Source: an uncultured Parabacteroides sp.
Lineage (GTDB): Bacteria > Bacteroidota > Bacteroidia > Bacteroidales > Tannerellaceae
DNA length: 64,000 nucleotides
Direction: 5' to 3'
Assembly: GCA_944325335.1 (NCBI GenBank)
Contig: CALUZR010000008.1
Span: 1-64,000, forward strand
The position numbers and the translations under genes were made by a program. The notes below the pieces were generated by a model. That model ran no database searches. It was not told where the DNA came from and saw only the letters and a program-made list of their open reading frames with translations. Positions 16,527 to 25,383 of this stretch are shown piece after piece (within the stretch, counting starts at the first letter, position 1; each line of letters opens with the position of its first letter).

Positions 16527-19412
16527 TTAAAATAAAGTTCCTTTAACTGCGTTTTCTGAGACTTTATATAGCTCACAAATTTCCGTAATAGTAGCACTAT
16601 TACGTTTCAAACTATCAAAATCTATCTCACCCAAGAGTATATACTCCCACGTCCGGTTCATCCGGTCGCCGGGACGGAGTTGGTTGATCTTCTTGCACCA
16701 CTCGACCGTAGCCAATTGTTTTTGCCTAACGTTCTTGTTATGCACTTGCTCTTGTCCCTTCGTCTCGATGATATAGATATGTGTATCCGTGCAAACCAGG
16801 AAGTCTGGGTGATAAGTCGCCAGCAAGCCATCCACGCGGATATAGTAGATCGAGGCGAACCGATGCTGGCTCTCGTTAATCTTGATGAAGCTGTTGACCT
16901 CAGCGTCCATATCCAGGTATTCCATGAAAGCTTTCTCGAACCCGCCTTTGTTGGAAGGATAGCCCACTCGCTCGTAGATGGTTTTCTCCAGCTCCAACGA
17001 GAAACTCTCCCGTACTTTCAGCGTGGGGACGGAAGAGAAATAAATCTTCTCCACGACCGCTTCCGTTACGTTCACCTGATCCTGCATATAATAGATGGCT
17101 CTCGTGATCTCACGCACGATGTGTTGCGTGGCGACCCCGTTATAATGCAACAGGATTTTCCAGTTGAAGTTCTCGAACGGGTTGAACGGGCAGGAGAACA
17201 ACCGGGTACGAATGTACATGTCGATTGTCCGGATAATCTCGTGCTGATTGATTTGTATCGTGGGCAGTTGCTTATCTTTGGTATTGCCTCCGCCCATCTT
17301 GTCGAAGCGGGTCGTGACGATGCGCAGCAATTTTTGCAAGTACTCGTTATAACTCTCCGCGGTGAACAAGTCCGCCTGCACCTTGTATTTCCCGAATTGG
17401 GTTTTAACTGGGATAGCCTCGGAGATGAAGGTCTCGCCCGGCTTCACCAAAAACTTTTTCAATTCGTCCAGTGAGTAAAGGGTAAACGACTCTAATGTTT
17501 CTATGTCGATGACGGAAGGCTTCAGCTCCTCTTCTTGCTCTTTGATAATCAGTGGCCAGAATAGGTCGTAATCCTTGTAATTCTCTTTCAGGCCTACTTT
17601 TATCAAGTCGCCTACCACGTTGGTACCGTTCGACAGCTCGCTCTCGTCAATGCCCGCCAGGCCACCTTCCATCAAGTCCTCGTAAAATTGGAGGAACGCG
17701 GGGTGCTCAATGATGGACAACATATCCAGATACGATTTCGGGGCTTTTCGCTCTTTCAGCACCAACCGGCGGTTCATTTCTTTCTCCTCTTGATATTCCG
17801 GTTCCCGCCACATCAAGCGCAAGCCTCGCCCGATGGTTTGCTCTAACAGGATGGCGGATTGCGTGGAACGTAGGGGCACGATAACACAGATGTTATTCAC
17901 GTCGAAACCCTCGCGCAGCATCAATACGGAGACAATCACTTTCGGTGACTCGTAGCGGTCGATGTTGAACAATCGTTCCTTGATGGGCAACCAGTCTTTC
18001 TCCTTCACCTCTCCCTTGGCGTTGCTGTCGATACGCAATACGTCGTCCGCCGCCAAGCCCTCCTCTTTCAGGAACGATTCCACGAAGGGTGTCACGTTCG
18101 TGTCCTCGCAAATGACCATCATCTTGGGATGCTTCTTGGCCTCCAGCTTCGTAAAACCTTCCTCTAAGATTTGCAGTTTGCGCAACCCGGCACGAAGCAT
18201 CAATCGTTGTCCCTCGCTCAAGCCGATTACCTTGCGCCCGTCGCGCACGGCGTTATAGTCCAAGTTGCCCAACTCGGTCAGCTCTTGCCGGCGGTCCAGC
18301 AATAATGTCTTAACCAATCCCATCCGCATAGCGACTTTCAGGTCGAAATCGGTGACGATATGCGGGAAGAATACCTTCGTTCGCTTCTTGCCCGAGCCGA
18401 CCGTGTCGTACGGCGTGGCGGAGAAGTCGATTTGGAAGAACCGCTCGCCTTTGTTTTGTGCGATTTTGTTCAATCCCTTCTGCCATTCCACCTCCTCGAT
18501 CTCGCCTTGTACCTTGTTCTCGTGGATATGGTGCGCCTCGTCGTTGATAACCATCAGGTCGGGCAGGTCTGCCAAGTATTCCAACTCGCTGCCCCGCAGG
18601 TAATGGCGGTCTAAAGCGTCCAGCATATTTCCGCCACTCGTACCGGGTCGGATGGGCAGGATGTCTTTGATAATGGCAGGTGCTCCTTCCGGATTCGCCT
18701 CTTCCTCATCCTCGTCGGAAAGGAACAGGTGCCAGTTGGTGAGGGCTATCAGTCCGTTGCCTGTCACTTTCCGCCCGATGCCTTCCTCTTTCGTCACCAC
18801 GTTGTTTTGTACGAAAGAGAACACCTCGTCTTGGTAGGCGGGCGGGACAAAGAGGTCTTTGTGTTGGTAGAGGTCGTTCGTGAACAAATCCCGCTCGCCG
18901 CCGTTCTCCTTCATCCGTCCGCAGTAAGCGTCTTTCAGGCGGTCGTAGACAATCAAGCCGGGGGCTACGATCAGGAAGTTTTGCGTATAGCGTCCGCTCG
19001 GCTCCTCCTCGTGGCGGGCATTCAGCAACTGCCAGAGGAGCAGGGCGTGCATGACCCACGTCTTGCCCGTACCGGTCGCCATCTTAACGGCATATTTCGG
19101 TATCCGGTATTTCGCTTTTGCCAAGTCCGTCAGGTTGCATTCTGCCAATAAGTCCTCGTTTACCTTCTCGTAAATCTCTTGCACGCTGCGGATGCCTAAG
19201 ACCTCGTGCAGATAGATGATGTTCAGGATGCTTTGTTTCTGTCCGATATGGAAATTCTTGCCGCGCTCCTCTGTATAGGGCTCCATGAACCAGTATTTCA
19301 ATAGGTCTTGCGTGACGGGTGTCACAACATCCAGCATGCTACCGTCCTCAAACGCTTCCTGTACTTGTTCCGTCAGTTGTTTCGCCAACTCTAAGGATAT
19401 ATCGTTTCGCAT
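16527..19412 (-). CDS. res: Type III restriction enzyme, Res subunit
   Basis: The 961-residue protein has the usual length and motif order. The superfamily 2 ATPase has Walker A ATGTGKTW (~112-119), motif II INDEAHH (~290), motif III FSATP and motif VI IGRGLRL. A C-terminal PD-(D/E)xK nuclease is seen in HPDFLVCTDTHIYIIETKG. With Mod it recognises an asymmetric site and cuts ~25 bases away when two unmethylated sites oppose each other. It begins 13 bases after mod, in the same operon. The GC content is high over the ATPase region, unlike the flanking hypothetical genes. Confidence 0.92.
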   Translation of the reverse strand: MRNDISLELAKQLTEQVQEAFEDGSMLDVVTPVTQDLLKYWFMEPYTEERGKNFHIGQKQSILNIIYLHEVLGIRSVQEIYEKVNEDLLAECNLTDLAKAKYRIPKYAVKMATGTGKTWVMHALLLWQLLNARHEEEPSGRYTQNFLIVAPGLIVYDRLKDAYCGRMKENGGERDLFTNDLYQHKDLFVPPAYQDEVFSFVQNNVVTKEEGIGRKVTGNGLIALTNWHLFLSDEDEEEANPEGAPAIIKDILPIRPGTSGGNMLDALDRHYLRGSELEYLADLPDLMVINDEAHHIHENKVQGEIEEVEWQKGLNKIAQNKGERFFQIDFSATPYDTVGSGKKRTKVFFPHIVTDFDLKVAMRMGLVKTLLLDRRQELTELGNLDYNAVRDGRKVIGLSEGQRLMLRAGLRKLQILEEGFTKLEAKKHPKMMVICEDTNVTPFVESFLKEEGLAADDVLRIDSNAKGEVKEKDWLPIKERLFNIDRYESPKVIVSVLMLREGFDVNNICVIVPLRSTQSAILLEQTIGRGLRLMWREPEYQEEKEMNRRLVLKERKAPKSYLDMLSIIEHPAFLQFYEDLMEGGLAGIDESELSNGTNVVGDLIKVGLKENYKDYDLFWPLIIKEQEEELKPSVIDIETLESFTLYSLDELKKFLVKPGETFISEAIPVKTQFGKYKVQADLFTAESYNEYLQKLLRIVTTRFDKMGGGNTKDKQLPTIQINQHEIIRTIDMYIRTRLFSCPFNPFENFNWKILLHYNGVATQHIVREITRAIYYMQDQVNVTEAVVEKIYFSSVPTLKVRESFSLELEKTIYERVGYPSNKGGFEKAFMEYLDMDAEVNSFIKINESQHRFASIYYIRVDGLLATYHPDFLVCTDTHIYIIETKGQEQVHNKNVRQKQLATVEWCKKINQLRPGDRMNRTWEYILLGEIDFDSLKRNSATITEICELYKVSENAVKGTLF

Positions 19413-19425
19413 GGTCTTCCGTTTT

Positions 19426-21471
19426 TTAAGATTGAACCGTTTCTGTTACCACACTCTCGAAACCGAACACATCGACCGCCTTCACGCAGACCGTCCGCCG
19501 CGCCTTGCAGGGAACAATCAACGAAGCTTGGTAGACGCAATGCAGTGGGTCACTGTCGTTCGCCGTGTTCTCGCGGTAGTCCTGCCACTGGCTGCGGAAG
19601 GTCTCGCCATCATAGTCGGGGTCTACGCTCCAATACTCAATCAACGCAAGTGGGTCCCGCTCCATGATTTGCTGTAGCTTCGGTTTGTCTTTGTCGTCTA
19701 ATGGGATATTGTCGGGCGAGAGCAGAACGTAATTGTCTAATCGCACCGTGATCTCCTCTTGGTCGTTGTAGGGCCTGACCGTTATCGGGCGAATCATCAG
19801 GTATTGCAGCGTGCTGAAGCGCACCGAACCTTCGCGTATCAACTTGTCGTACCCCTTTTTCGAGAGTTTGTCCAGCAGGTCGGGCGGGATGACCAGCACC
19901 TCCACATCCTCCTTGTATTGCTGGATGGCGGCGGAGATGTCGAACGCGAAGTTCCACGCCAGCACGACCACCTTGCTCCAGCCTCCGCCTAATAGCGAGC
20001 CCTTCGCCTCCTTCGCCTTGCGGATGGTCGCCGCGCCGGTCATCTTGTTCGGGCTGTCCACATAGACCAGCGTGCGGCTGCTCTTGACGTAGCCCCAGTT
20101 CCGGTCGTTCAGCTGCTCGGCGGAGAAAGGGATGGCACCATAGAGCTGCATCACGATTTGGCTCAAGTCGCCCACCCGCCGGTATTGCTTATTGCCGCTG
20201 AACGCCTCTTTCTGGTAATCGCCGATACACTGGTAAAGGAACGGCTTCACCTCTTGGTCGATAAACCGCTTGCGCATCACCAAAATAGCCGGTTTCCCGA
20301 TATCTGTCGTAATCCACCGCCGTCCCAACCGCTCGGCAACGGCTGCCGTCGTTCCGCTTCCGCCAAAGAAGTCGCAAACGAGGTCGCCTTCGTTGGAGGA
20401 GGCTTTGATAATGCGTTCGAGAAGGGCTTCGGGCTTTTGAGTTGAATAACCTGTAATTGCATCATTGTTATTTCCCATACCTAAAATATCAGTCCATATA
20501 TTGTCTGGCGTTTTTAATTCCACGATTTTTCCATTTCTTGTTTCTCTATAGGCTTTGATTCTGATATTTCCTGCAGTTGTTTTTACAGAACTTCCATTAA
20601 TAACCAACTTGCCTCCATTAGTAACAAATATTCTATTCTGTTTAGCTAATTCTATTATACTTTCATCAGTATAATCATTTCGTGCACTTGTAACAAAATA
20701 TCCATAAGAATCTTTTTGATATCCGTATTGTTTATAATCTTTTTCTAGTATGAACTCCTCATATTTTATGTCGTTCCCATTCCAAACAGCCAAATCTGAT
20801 TTTGAGTATAAAAACAAATAATCAGAATTAAATGGATAATAAGTTGCATGAACTTTCATTCCCCTTATTACACCACGCTTCCACGTTATTTGATTTTTAA
20901 AATACTCCTTTCCAAATACATCATCCATTATCACTTTCACATAAGCTCCCACATGCCAATCAATATGCACATAAATACTTCCCTTATCCGAAAGCAACTC
21001 CCGCATCAACACCAATCGAGGATACAACATCTTCAAATAAGAAACCGTTCCATCTTGCCATGTATCCGAATAAGCAAATTGCTCAATAACGGTCGGTTTC
21101 TGCTCGATGTCGATGCCCGGCAGATTAATCTTTGTCCGATAATCCGCTTTGCTATCGAAAGGCGGGTCGATATAAATCAAATCCACCTTGCCACGCAACG
21201 AAGGCAAACCCGTCGCCTCGTCCCCGGCTAACAGGGCTTGCATGGCAAGGAGGTTATCGCCATAAATCAGGCGGTTCATCCATTCCTTATTGATTACCTG
21301 CTCGTTCCGTCCCTTCCACAAACCGGAAGTATCTTTCGACGGTAACACCAATTCATTCGTCTGTAACCCGATACGGGTACTGCTGCTCAAACGCTCCATA
21401 ATGCGTTGTGCTTCTTCTTTTCCCTGCTTGACGATTTTAGGGAGTTCTTCTATAAGGGATTTTGTAGGCAT
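19426..21471 (-). CDS. mod: Type III DNA adenine methyltransferase, Mod subunit
   Basis: The 681-residue protein has motif IV DPPF at 102-105 (IYIDPPFDSKAD) before motif I, DFFGGSGTTAAVAERLG, near residue 365. This is the order of beta-class N6-adenine methyltransferases of type III systems. The segment between them (target recognition domain, bases ~20460-21060) is much more AT-rich than the rest, which suggests that the specificity region was exchanged by recombination. Mod alone protects host sites by methylation. With Res it forms the restriction complex. Confidence 0.92.
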   Translation of the reverse strand: MPTKSLIEELPKIVKQGKEEAQRIMERLSSSTRIGLQTNELVLPSKDTSGLWKGRNEQVINKEWMNRLIYGDNLLAMQALLAGDEATGLPSLRGKVDLIYIDPPFDSKADYRTKINLPGIDIEQKPTVIEQFAYSDTWQDGTVSYLKMLYPRLVLMRELLSDKGSIYVHIDWHVGAYVKVIMDDVFGKEYFKNQITWKRGVIRGMKVHATYYPFNSDYLFLYSKSDLAVWNGNDIKYEEFILEKDYKQYGYQKDSYGYFVTSARNDYTDESIIELAKQNRIFVTNGGKLVINGSSVKTTAGNIRIKAYRETRNGKIVELKTPDNIWTDILGMGNNNDAITGYSTQKPEALLERIIKASSNEGDLVCDFFGGSGTTAAVAERLGRRWITTDIGKPAILVMRKRFIDQEVKPFLYQCIGDYQKEAFSGNKQYRRVGDLSQIVMQLYGAIPFSAEQLNDRNWGYVKSSRTLVYVDSPNKMTGAATIRKAKEAKGSLLGGGWSKVVVLAWNFAFDISAAIQQYKEDVEVLVIPPDLLDKLSKKGYDKLIREGSVRFSTLQYLMIRPITVRPYNDQEEITVRLDNYVLLSPDNIPLDDKDKPKLQQIMERDPLALIEYWSVDPDYDGETFRSQWQDYRENTANDSDPLHCVYQASLIVPCKARRTVCVKAVDVFGFESVVTETVQS

Positions 21472-21479
21472 CGTCTTTT

Positions 21480-22580
21480 CTATTTTAATTGTTTATTATT
21501 TATATACCATAATTCCTCAATGATGCGTTGACATAAACTTACTTTGTTTATATCTAATATGTCCTCTATACTATCCACGTGTATGGTACTTATGCGTTGT
21601 TGGATCATCGATAATAACCGAGTAGGTGGAATTCCAAACATAAAAGCTATATCCTTTATGCTTTTATCACAAAATAATGTAGAATTGTATTCTTTCATTT
21701 TCTGCAATTTTATTTGATTGATTTGTTTGTTGTTTTTCTTCTTCCTTTTTGCGACTTTGTTACTTTCTATCTTTTCTATAACATTATTACTTTCTATTTC
21801 TTTTTTTATACTTGTGGCTAATTGATATGGATTTTGCAAATAGAAATAATTCATAGAATATTGAGATAAGTTATACATACAAAACGGTACATCTATCTCA
21901 TCTTCTTTATTATAATAAATCTCGTATTGAGGTGTTTCTTTTTTATATTTTCCTGCCACATATTCTGAAATCATATTTTCTAAATCTATACTCCACTTAT
22001 CTATTCCTCTATGCGCAATTTCTCCTATAAAATAATCTCGATATTTTATAGGCGTATAACATACAATATCATGTGTACATTCTAATTCTTCTTCTATTAA
22101 TTCTATATTTTCATCTTGATCATCGATTGAAATATCATCTATTCTACTACTGTGATTGTTTATTAAAGCTTGCCGAAACAATGCAATTTCGTCTTCTGTC
22201 AAATTTCTATCTTCTTTATGAGCTTCTTTCAAGAATAATTGTACTTTCAACAAAAGATTTATACATTCTATTCGACTTATATAAAAAGCATCCGGCTCTC
22301 TAAAAATAGCAGGATCTGCAAAATCAGTCTTATAAATGTAACTATATAAAAGAATATTTTCATCGGGAAAATCATATAGATAAGTAGCACTATTAGGTCG
22401 TAATGGTTCAACAACCCCCAAATATTTTCCATTATATTCCAAAATAACAAAAAAAGCATCACACTCCGTAATTTGCCTATTCAGAGTATATTGCCTATCA
22501 ACGTATTGTCTGTCTTTCCAAAATTGTATTTTCTTTCGAGCAAAATGCTTGATTAAATAATCAATATATTCATTTACCAT
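21480..22580 (-). CDS. Unknown third gene of the type III R-M operon
   Basis: Unrecognised 366-residue protein. The ATG at 22580 is used because everything upstream in the same frame is repeat leader A. The N-terminal half contains a possible nuclease- or WYL-like mixed fold (FWKDRQYVDRQYTLNRQITE, FFVILEYNGKYLGVVEP). The C-terminal third is basic and ends in a helix-turn-helix-like stretch (DKSIKDIAFMFGIPPTRLLS). AT-rich. It lies 8 bases before mod, so it is probably co-transcribed and could modulate the restriction system. Confidence 0.5.
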   Translation of the reverse strand: MVNEYIDYLIKHFARKKIQFWKDRQYVDRQYTLNRQITECDAFFVILEYNGKYLGVVEPLRPNSATYLYDFPDENILLYSYIYKTDFADPAIFREPDAFYISRIECINLLLKVQLFLKEAHKEDRNLTEDEIALFRQALINNHSSRIDDISIDDQDENIELIEEELECTHDIVCYTPIKYRDYFIGEIAHRGIDKWSIDLENMISEYVAGKYKKETPQYEIYYNKEDEIDVPFCMYNLSQYSMNYFYLQNPYQLATSIKKEIESNNVIEKIESNKVAKRKKKNNKQINQIKLQKMKEYNSTLFCDKSIKDIAFMFGIPPTRLLSMIQQRISTIHVDSIEDILDINKVSLCQRIIEELWYINNKQLK

Positions 22581-22632
22581 TTCGAACTTCTTAGTGGCCT
22601 TCCCCTGCTCCCCTCCGGAAAAGATTAACAAT

Positions 22633-22950
22633 AAAAAGCGTGGGAACCGTACTGTCGCCCGTTCCACTGTGTAAAGGCTCTCGCATTGCCCCTGTCCGTC
22701 GAAACGAGCAACGCGAAAGCCCCACGCCGATGTAGTATATAATACGCCTAATACCCTGTTTGCCGGGCGGCAACAAGATATACTTATGGCTGTACATAAT
22801 ATACACCTCGAGGGCATCCACCGTTGCCTTGTTTTTGACAGACAGTTTGAATTTGCGAGATTCTTACACAGTCAAAACCAAAGCGTTAGTAAACGCCTTC
22901 ATCCATATGTTTGTTCCCTCGCCACACCCGATTAGCGTGGTCTCGAAAGA
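22633..22950 (-). ncRNA. Leader element A: ~318-nt leader or small RNA
   Basis: On the minus strand a -7 box TACATTTG (22957-22964) is followed by about 318 nt ending in a terminator. The terminator arms GTGGAACG and CGGTTCCCAC are followed by T residues at 22633-22637. About 50 bases later comes the start of the gene at 22580. The whole unit is repeated at about 90% identity as leader B, including the promoter and terminator. Internal hairpins are visible, such as GCGTTTACTAACGC. Spurious open frames cross it. Rfam identity is unknown; a search with the Bacteroidales-1 model would be a first test. Confidence 0.6.
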
Positions 22951-22956
22951 ACGTTA

Positions 22957-22964
22957 CAAATGTA
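22957..22964 (-). promoter_or_regulatory. -7 box of leader A
   Basis: TACATTTG on the minus strand, identical to the box of leader B and the same type as the TACCTTTG of leader C. Confidence 0.6.
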
Positions 22965-23063
22965 CGAAGATTTAGGTAGGGAATAGATTAAATATAGTTT
23001 AATGATGTGAATAAAATGGTTGTTTCCTCTGAATAAGCCGCATTAAAAAACAACAGCTTTGTC

Positions 23064-23361
23064 TGAGAAATTGGCCTTAAAAGTACGTTATTTGCTCCGT
23101 ATGAAAAGAATCTCGCCCGCTGAGTTTGCTTCCAGAATGGGCGTGTCGTTTGCACAGGTCAGCAAGATTCTTAGCGGCAAAGAGAATCTGGGATTTGAGA
23201 CTATCTGTAAAATGGAGAGAGTACTCGGAAATAGGCTTGTGGATATTGATACGACAGAAAAGACGGAAGGATATTCCATTAGTCAGAAAACGTATGACAG
23301 ATGGCTGCATAGTTATTCTTTCGGAAGAGAGAAAGCATTCGCCTCACTTTCTTTCATATAG
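23064..23361 (+). pseudogene. Xre-family antitoxin lacking its N-terminus
   Basis: The frame encodes KVRYLLRMKRISPAEFASRM, then VSKILSGKENLGFET, a clear Xre helix-turn-helix. The first ~50 residues expected in this antitoxin group are missing: the frame joins the repeat sequence directly at 23063. No usual start codon precedes the HTH except a TTG at 23059 or an ATG at 23101. The missing N-terminal part of a similar gene is found at 25159-25230. Confidence 0.7.
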
Positions 23362-23411
23362 GCGGTACGCCTTATCTTAAATAAAAAGAAGTACCGCCTT
23401 TATTTTAAACC

Positions 23412-24563
23412 CTAAGAGCGTTCTTTCCAATAAGCCGCTTTTTGGGGATCGGGCGTTACGGCTTCCCCATCTGAATAGAACTGATACAAATTATACGCGG
23501 CTTCTTTGATGCCTTTCGCATAGGCTTGCTCATAACATTCTATTGCTTTCTCTGGATTTTTCTCCGTACCGATTCCTTTCTTATAACAAACGCCTATATT
23601 GTTAAGAGATTTTTCATCTCCCAATTCAAAAGCCTTTTGATATAACTGGAAAGCTCTTTCTTTGTCGGCAGCTTCTATTGATTTTTGCAAAATCGCAGCC
23701 AGGTTCGTCATCGATTGCGCATCATTCTTCTCAATCGCTTTTTCATACCAATAAATCGCCTTGTCTATATCGACGTCCAAACCATACCTTCCTCGGTGAT
23801 AAATCACCCCTAAGTTATAGAGAGAATCAACGTCTCCCATTTCGGCAGCTTTTTGCATCAATTTGAGCCCTTTGGGTATATTTTTACCCGTAAGCCTTCC
23901 TTCCATATAACATTCAGCTAACAAGCCCGTTGATTCTACATCATTAAGCTGTGCCGCTTTTTGGATATACAGGAATGCCGCCTCGTCCGCTTTCTCGTCT
24001 TTTAGATGCAAGTAGAACTTTATCAAGAATTTAATAGCCCGCATACATCCATAATCTGCAGATTGGCGGATCAAACGCAATCCTTCGTCCATATTCTGAG
24101 GCATTCGCCTACCTTGCATATATTGTGCCCCTAATGTAAATAAAGCTTCCGGATGTCCTAATTCGGCAGCCAGCCGGATATATCTAAGTCCTATTTCATA
24201 TTGAAGTTGGGTTGAACTTTCATCTTCAACCTTTCCTACACCCCAGAAAAACAGAGCCTCCCGATCCCCTTTTTTCTCAGCCATAATTCGTGCCTCTTTA
24301 AGCTTGGGGAAAATATTAGAAAAGTTTTTCGACAATTCGACTTGTCCATTTTCAATTTGGAACTCGGTATCAATTGCCATTTGAGCTTCTTTTAGTCCCT
24401 GACTTTTTGCTTTTTCTAATAGCGAATAGGCTTTTTGATGATCTTCCCGTACAAAAATACCAAACAAATAAAAGCTGCTTAATTCATACATGGACACGGG
24501 GTCTCCTTTTTTAGCATTCAAATACACCTGCAAAAAGTGCAACACATTTTTTAGTCGTACCAT
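23412..24563 (-). CDS. Sel1-repeat protein
   Basis: The ATG at 24563 gives a 383-residue protein; a longer frame upstream is leader B. It consists of about ten Sel1 repeats (for example SMYELSSFYLFGIF, ALFTLGAQYMQGRR and SLNNIGVCYKKGIG) and lacks a signal peptide, so it is probably cytoplasmic. Sel1 solenoids serve as docking surfaces. It is the only gene directly behind leader B. Its 3' end faces the truncated Xre gene. Confidence 0.75.
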   Translation of the reverse strand: MVRLKNVLHFLQVYLNAKKGDPVSMYELSSFYLFGIFVREDHQKAYSLLEKAKSQGLKEAQMAIDTEFQIENGQVELSKNFSNIFPKLKEARIMAEKKGDREALFFWGVGKVEDESSTQLQYEIGLRYIRLAAELGHPEALFTLGAQYMQGRRMPQNMDEGLRLIRQSADYGCMRAIKFLIKFYLHLKDEKADEAAFLYIQKAAQLNDVESTGLLAECYMEGRLTGKNIPKGLKLMQKAAEMGDVDSLYNLGVIYHRGRYGLDVDIDKAIYWYEKAIEKNDAQSMTNLAAILQKSIEAADKERAFQLYQKAFELGDEKSLNNIGVCYKKGIGTEKNPEKAIECYEQAYAKGIKEAAYNLYQFYSDGEAVTPDPQKAAYWKERS

Positions 24564-24614
24564 AAACTTTTTAGTTTTCGTTTTCCCTGCTCCCCTCCGG
24601 AAAAGATTAACAAT

Positions 24615-24930
24615 AAAAAAGCGTGGGAACCGTACTGTCGCTCGTTCCACGCTAAGAGGCTCTGGCATTGCCCATCCAGTCGAAACGAGCAACGCGAAAG
24701 CCCCACGCCGATGTAGTATATAATACGCCTAACACCTTGACTGCTGGGTGGCAACAAGATATACGTTAGGCTGTACATAATATATACACCCCGAGGGCAT
24801 TCACCGTTGCTTTGTTTTTGACTGGATTAGAAACTGCCAGATTTCTTAGCGTCAAAACCAAAGCGTTAGTAAACGCCTTCATCCATATGTTTGTTCCCTC
24901 GCCACACCCGATTAGCGTGATCTCGAAAGA
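24615..24930 (-). ncRNA. Leader element B: ~316-nt leader or small RNA
   Basis: The -7 box TACATTTG (24937-24944) is followed by ~316 nt without a credible gene. It ends in a strong intrinsic terminator: GCGTGGAACG, a 10-base loop, CGGTTCCCACGC, then six T at 24615-24620. The Sel1 gene starts about 50 bases after the T-run. Because the terminator precedes the gene, expression would need read-through or anti-termination, or the leader acts as a free RNA. Leader A is its near copy and leader C a distant one. Confidence 0.65.
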
Positions 24931-24936
24931 ACGTTA

Positions 24937-24944
24937 CAAATGTA
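24937..24944 (-). promoter_or_regulatory. -7 box of leader B
   Basis: TACATTTG on the minus strand, about 7 bases ahead of the inferred RNA start. Confidence 0.6.
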
Positions 24945-25084
24945 CGAAGATTTGGAGTAGGATTTGGTTAAAGAATGCTAATAGTATGTCTGGTAGGAGA
25001 GTGTAGGGCAGTTCCCTTTAAGTGAGCTGCGTTAAAAAGCACGTTAAAAAGCAACAGCTCTGTCACTTTTTTACATGGGAGGAC

Positions 25085-25115
25085 TTGGGTAGTTCCTTAA
25101 TTCATCCTATCTTTA
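25085..25115 (+). promoter_or_regulatory. Promoter of the truncated Xre gene
   Basis: A -33 TTG at 25085-25087 and TATCTTTA at 25108-25115 (one mismatch to TAnnTTTG) are separated by 20 bases. An AGGAGG ribosome-binding site lies before the ATG at 25159. Confidence 0.55.
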
Positions 25116-25158
25116 CAATGCATATTAACTTATAGATTGATAATAAAAAGGAGGTTTT

Positions 25159-25230
25159 ATGAAATTCGATATTAAAAAACTAAAACAAATAGCCAGACCG
25201 ATGTCCGACGGAGAATGGGCGTTGGACTAA
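25159..25230 (+). pseudogene. N-terminal fragment of an Xre-family antitoxin
   Basis: Only 23 codons remain: MKFDIKKLKQIARPMSDGEW and a short tail. This is the usual beginning of a Bacteroidales Xre antitoxin family (KLKxIARPMS). It has an intact promoter and a strong ribosome-binding site. The gene is cut at 25217, where the duplicated HU 5' region begins. Confidence 0.65.
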
Positions 25231-25354
25231 ATGATACATCAGTGACATTTTAATTCCTCCTATAAAATTAATTACACCACAAAGGTACAATACACCCTCC
25301 CGCTCCTTTTCGGATACGGGAAGATAGGGGAGGATACTATCATTATTTGCTAAT
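25217..25354. repeat. Right copy of 139-bp direct repeat (HU 5' fragment)
   Basis: Nearly identical to 14381-14519 and in the same orientation. It carries 11 HU codons, the ribosome-binding site and the promoter, so it is an HU gene remnant on the minus strand. It interrupts the Xre gene. Confidence 0.9.
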
Positions 25355-25383
25355 CAAAATACTTGATAGAACAAAGAGATTGG

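Larger units (their letters stand above)
22603..23063. repeat. First copy of ~460-bp direct repeat
   Basis: Matches 24585-25064 at roughly 90% identity with several small gaps. It covers the leader, its promoter and about 100 bases upstream, ending at an Xre gene fragment in both copies. Confidence 0.85.
24585..25064. repeat. Second copy of ~460-bp direct repeat
   Basis: Same orientation as 22603-23063. Recombination between the two would delete the Sel1 gene and the Xre fragment between them. Confidence 0.85.

Noticed and set aside
22580-22821. Extended N-termini of the genes at 22580 and 24563, and short frames on both strands of the leaders.
   Set aside because: They translate the leader repeats, cross a terminator and differ from each other by frameshifts. 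The downstream ATGs fit better.
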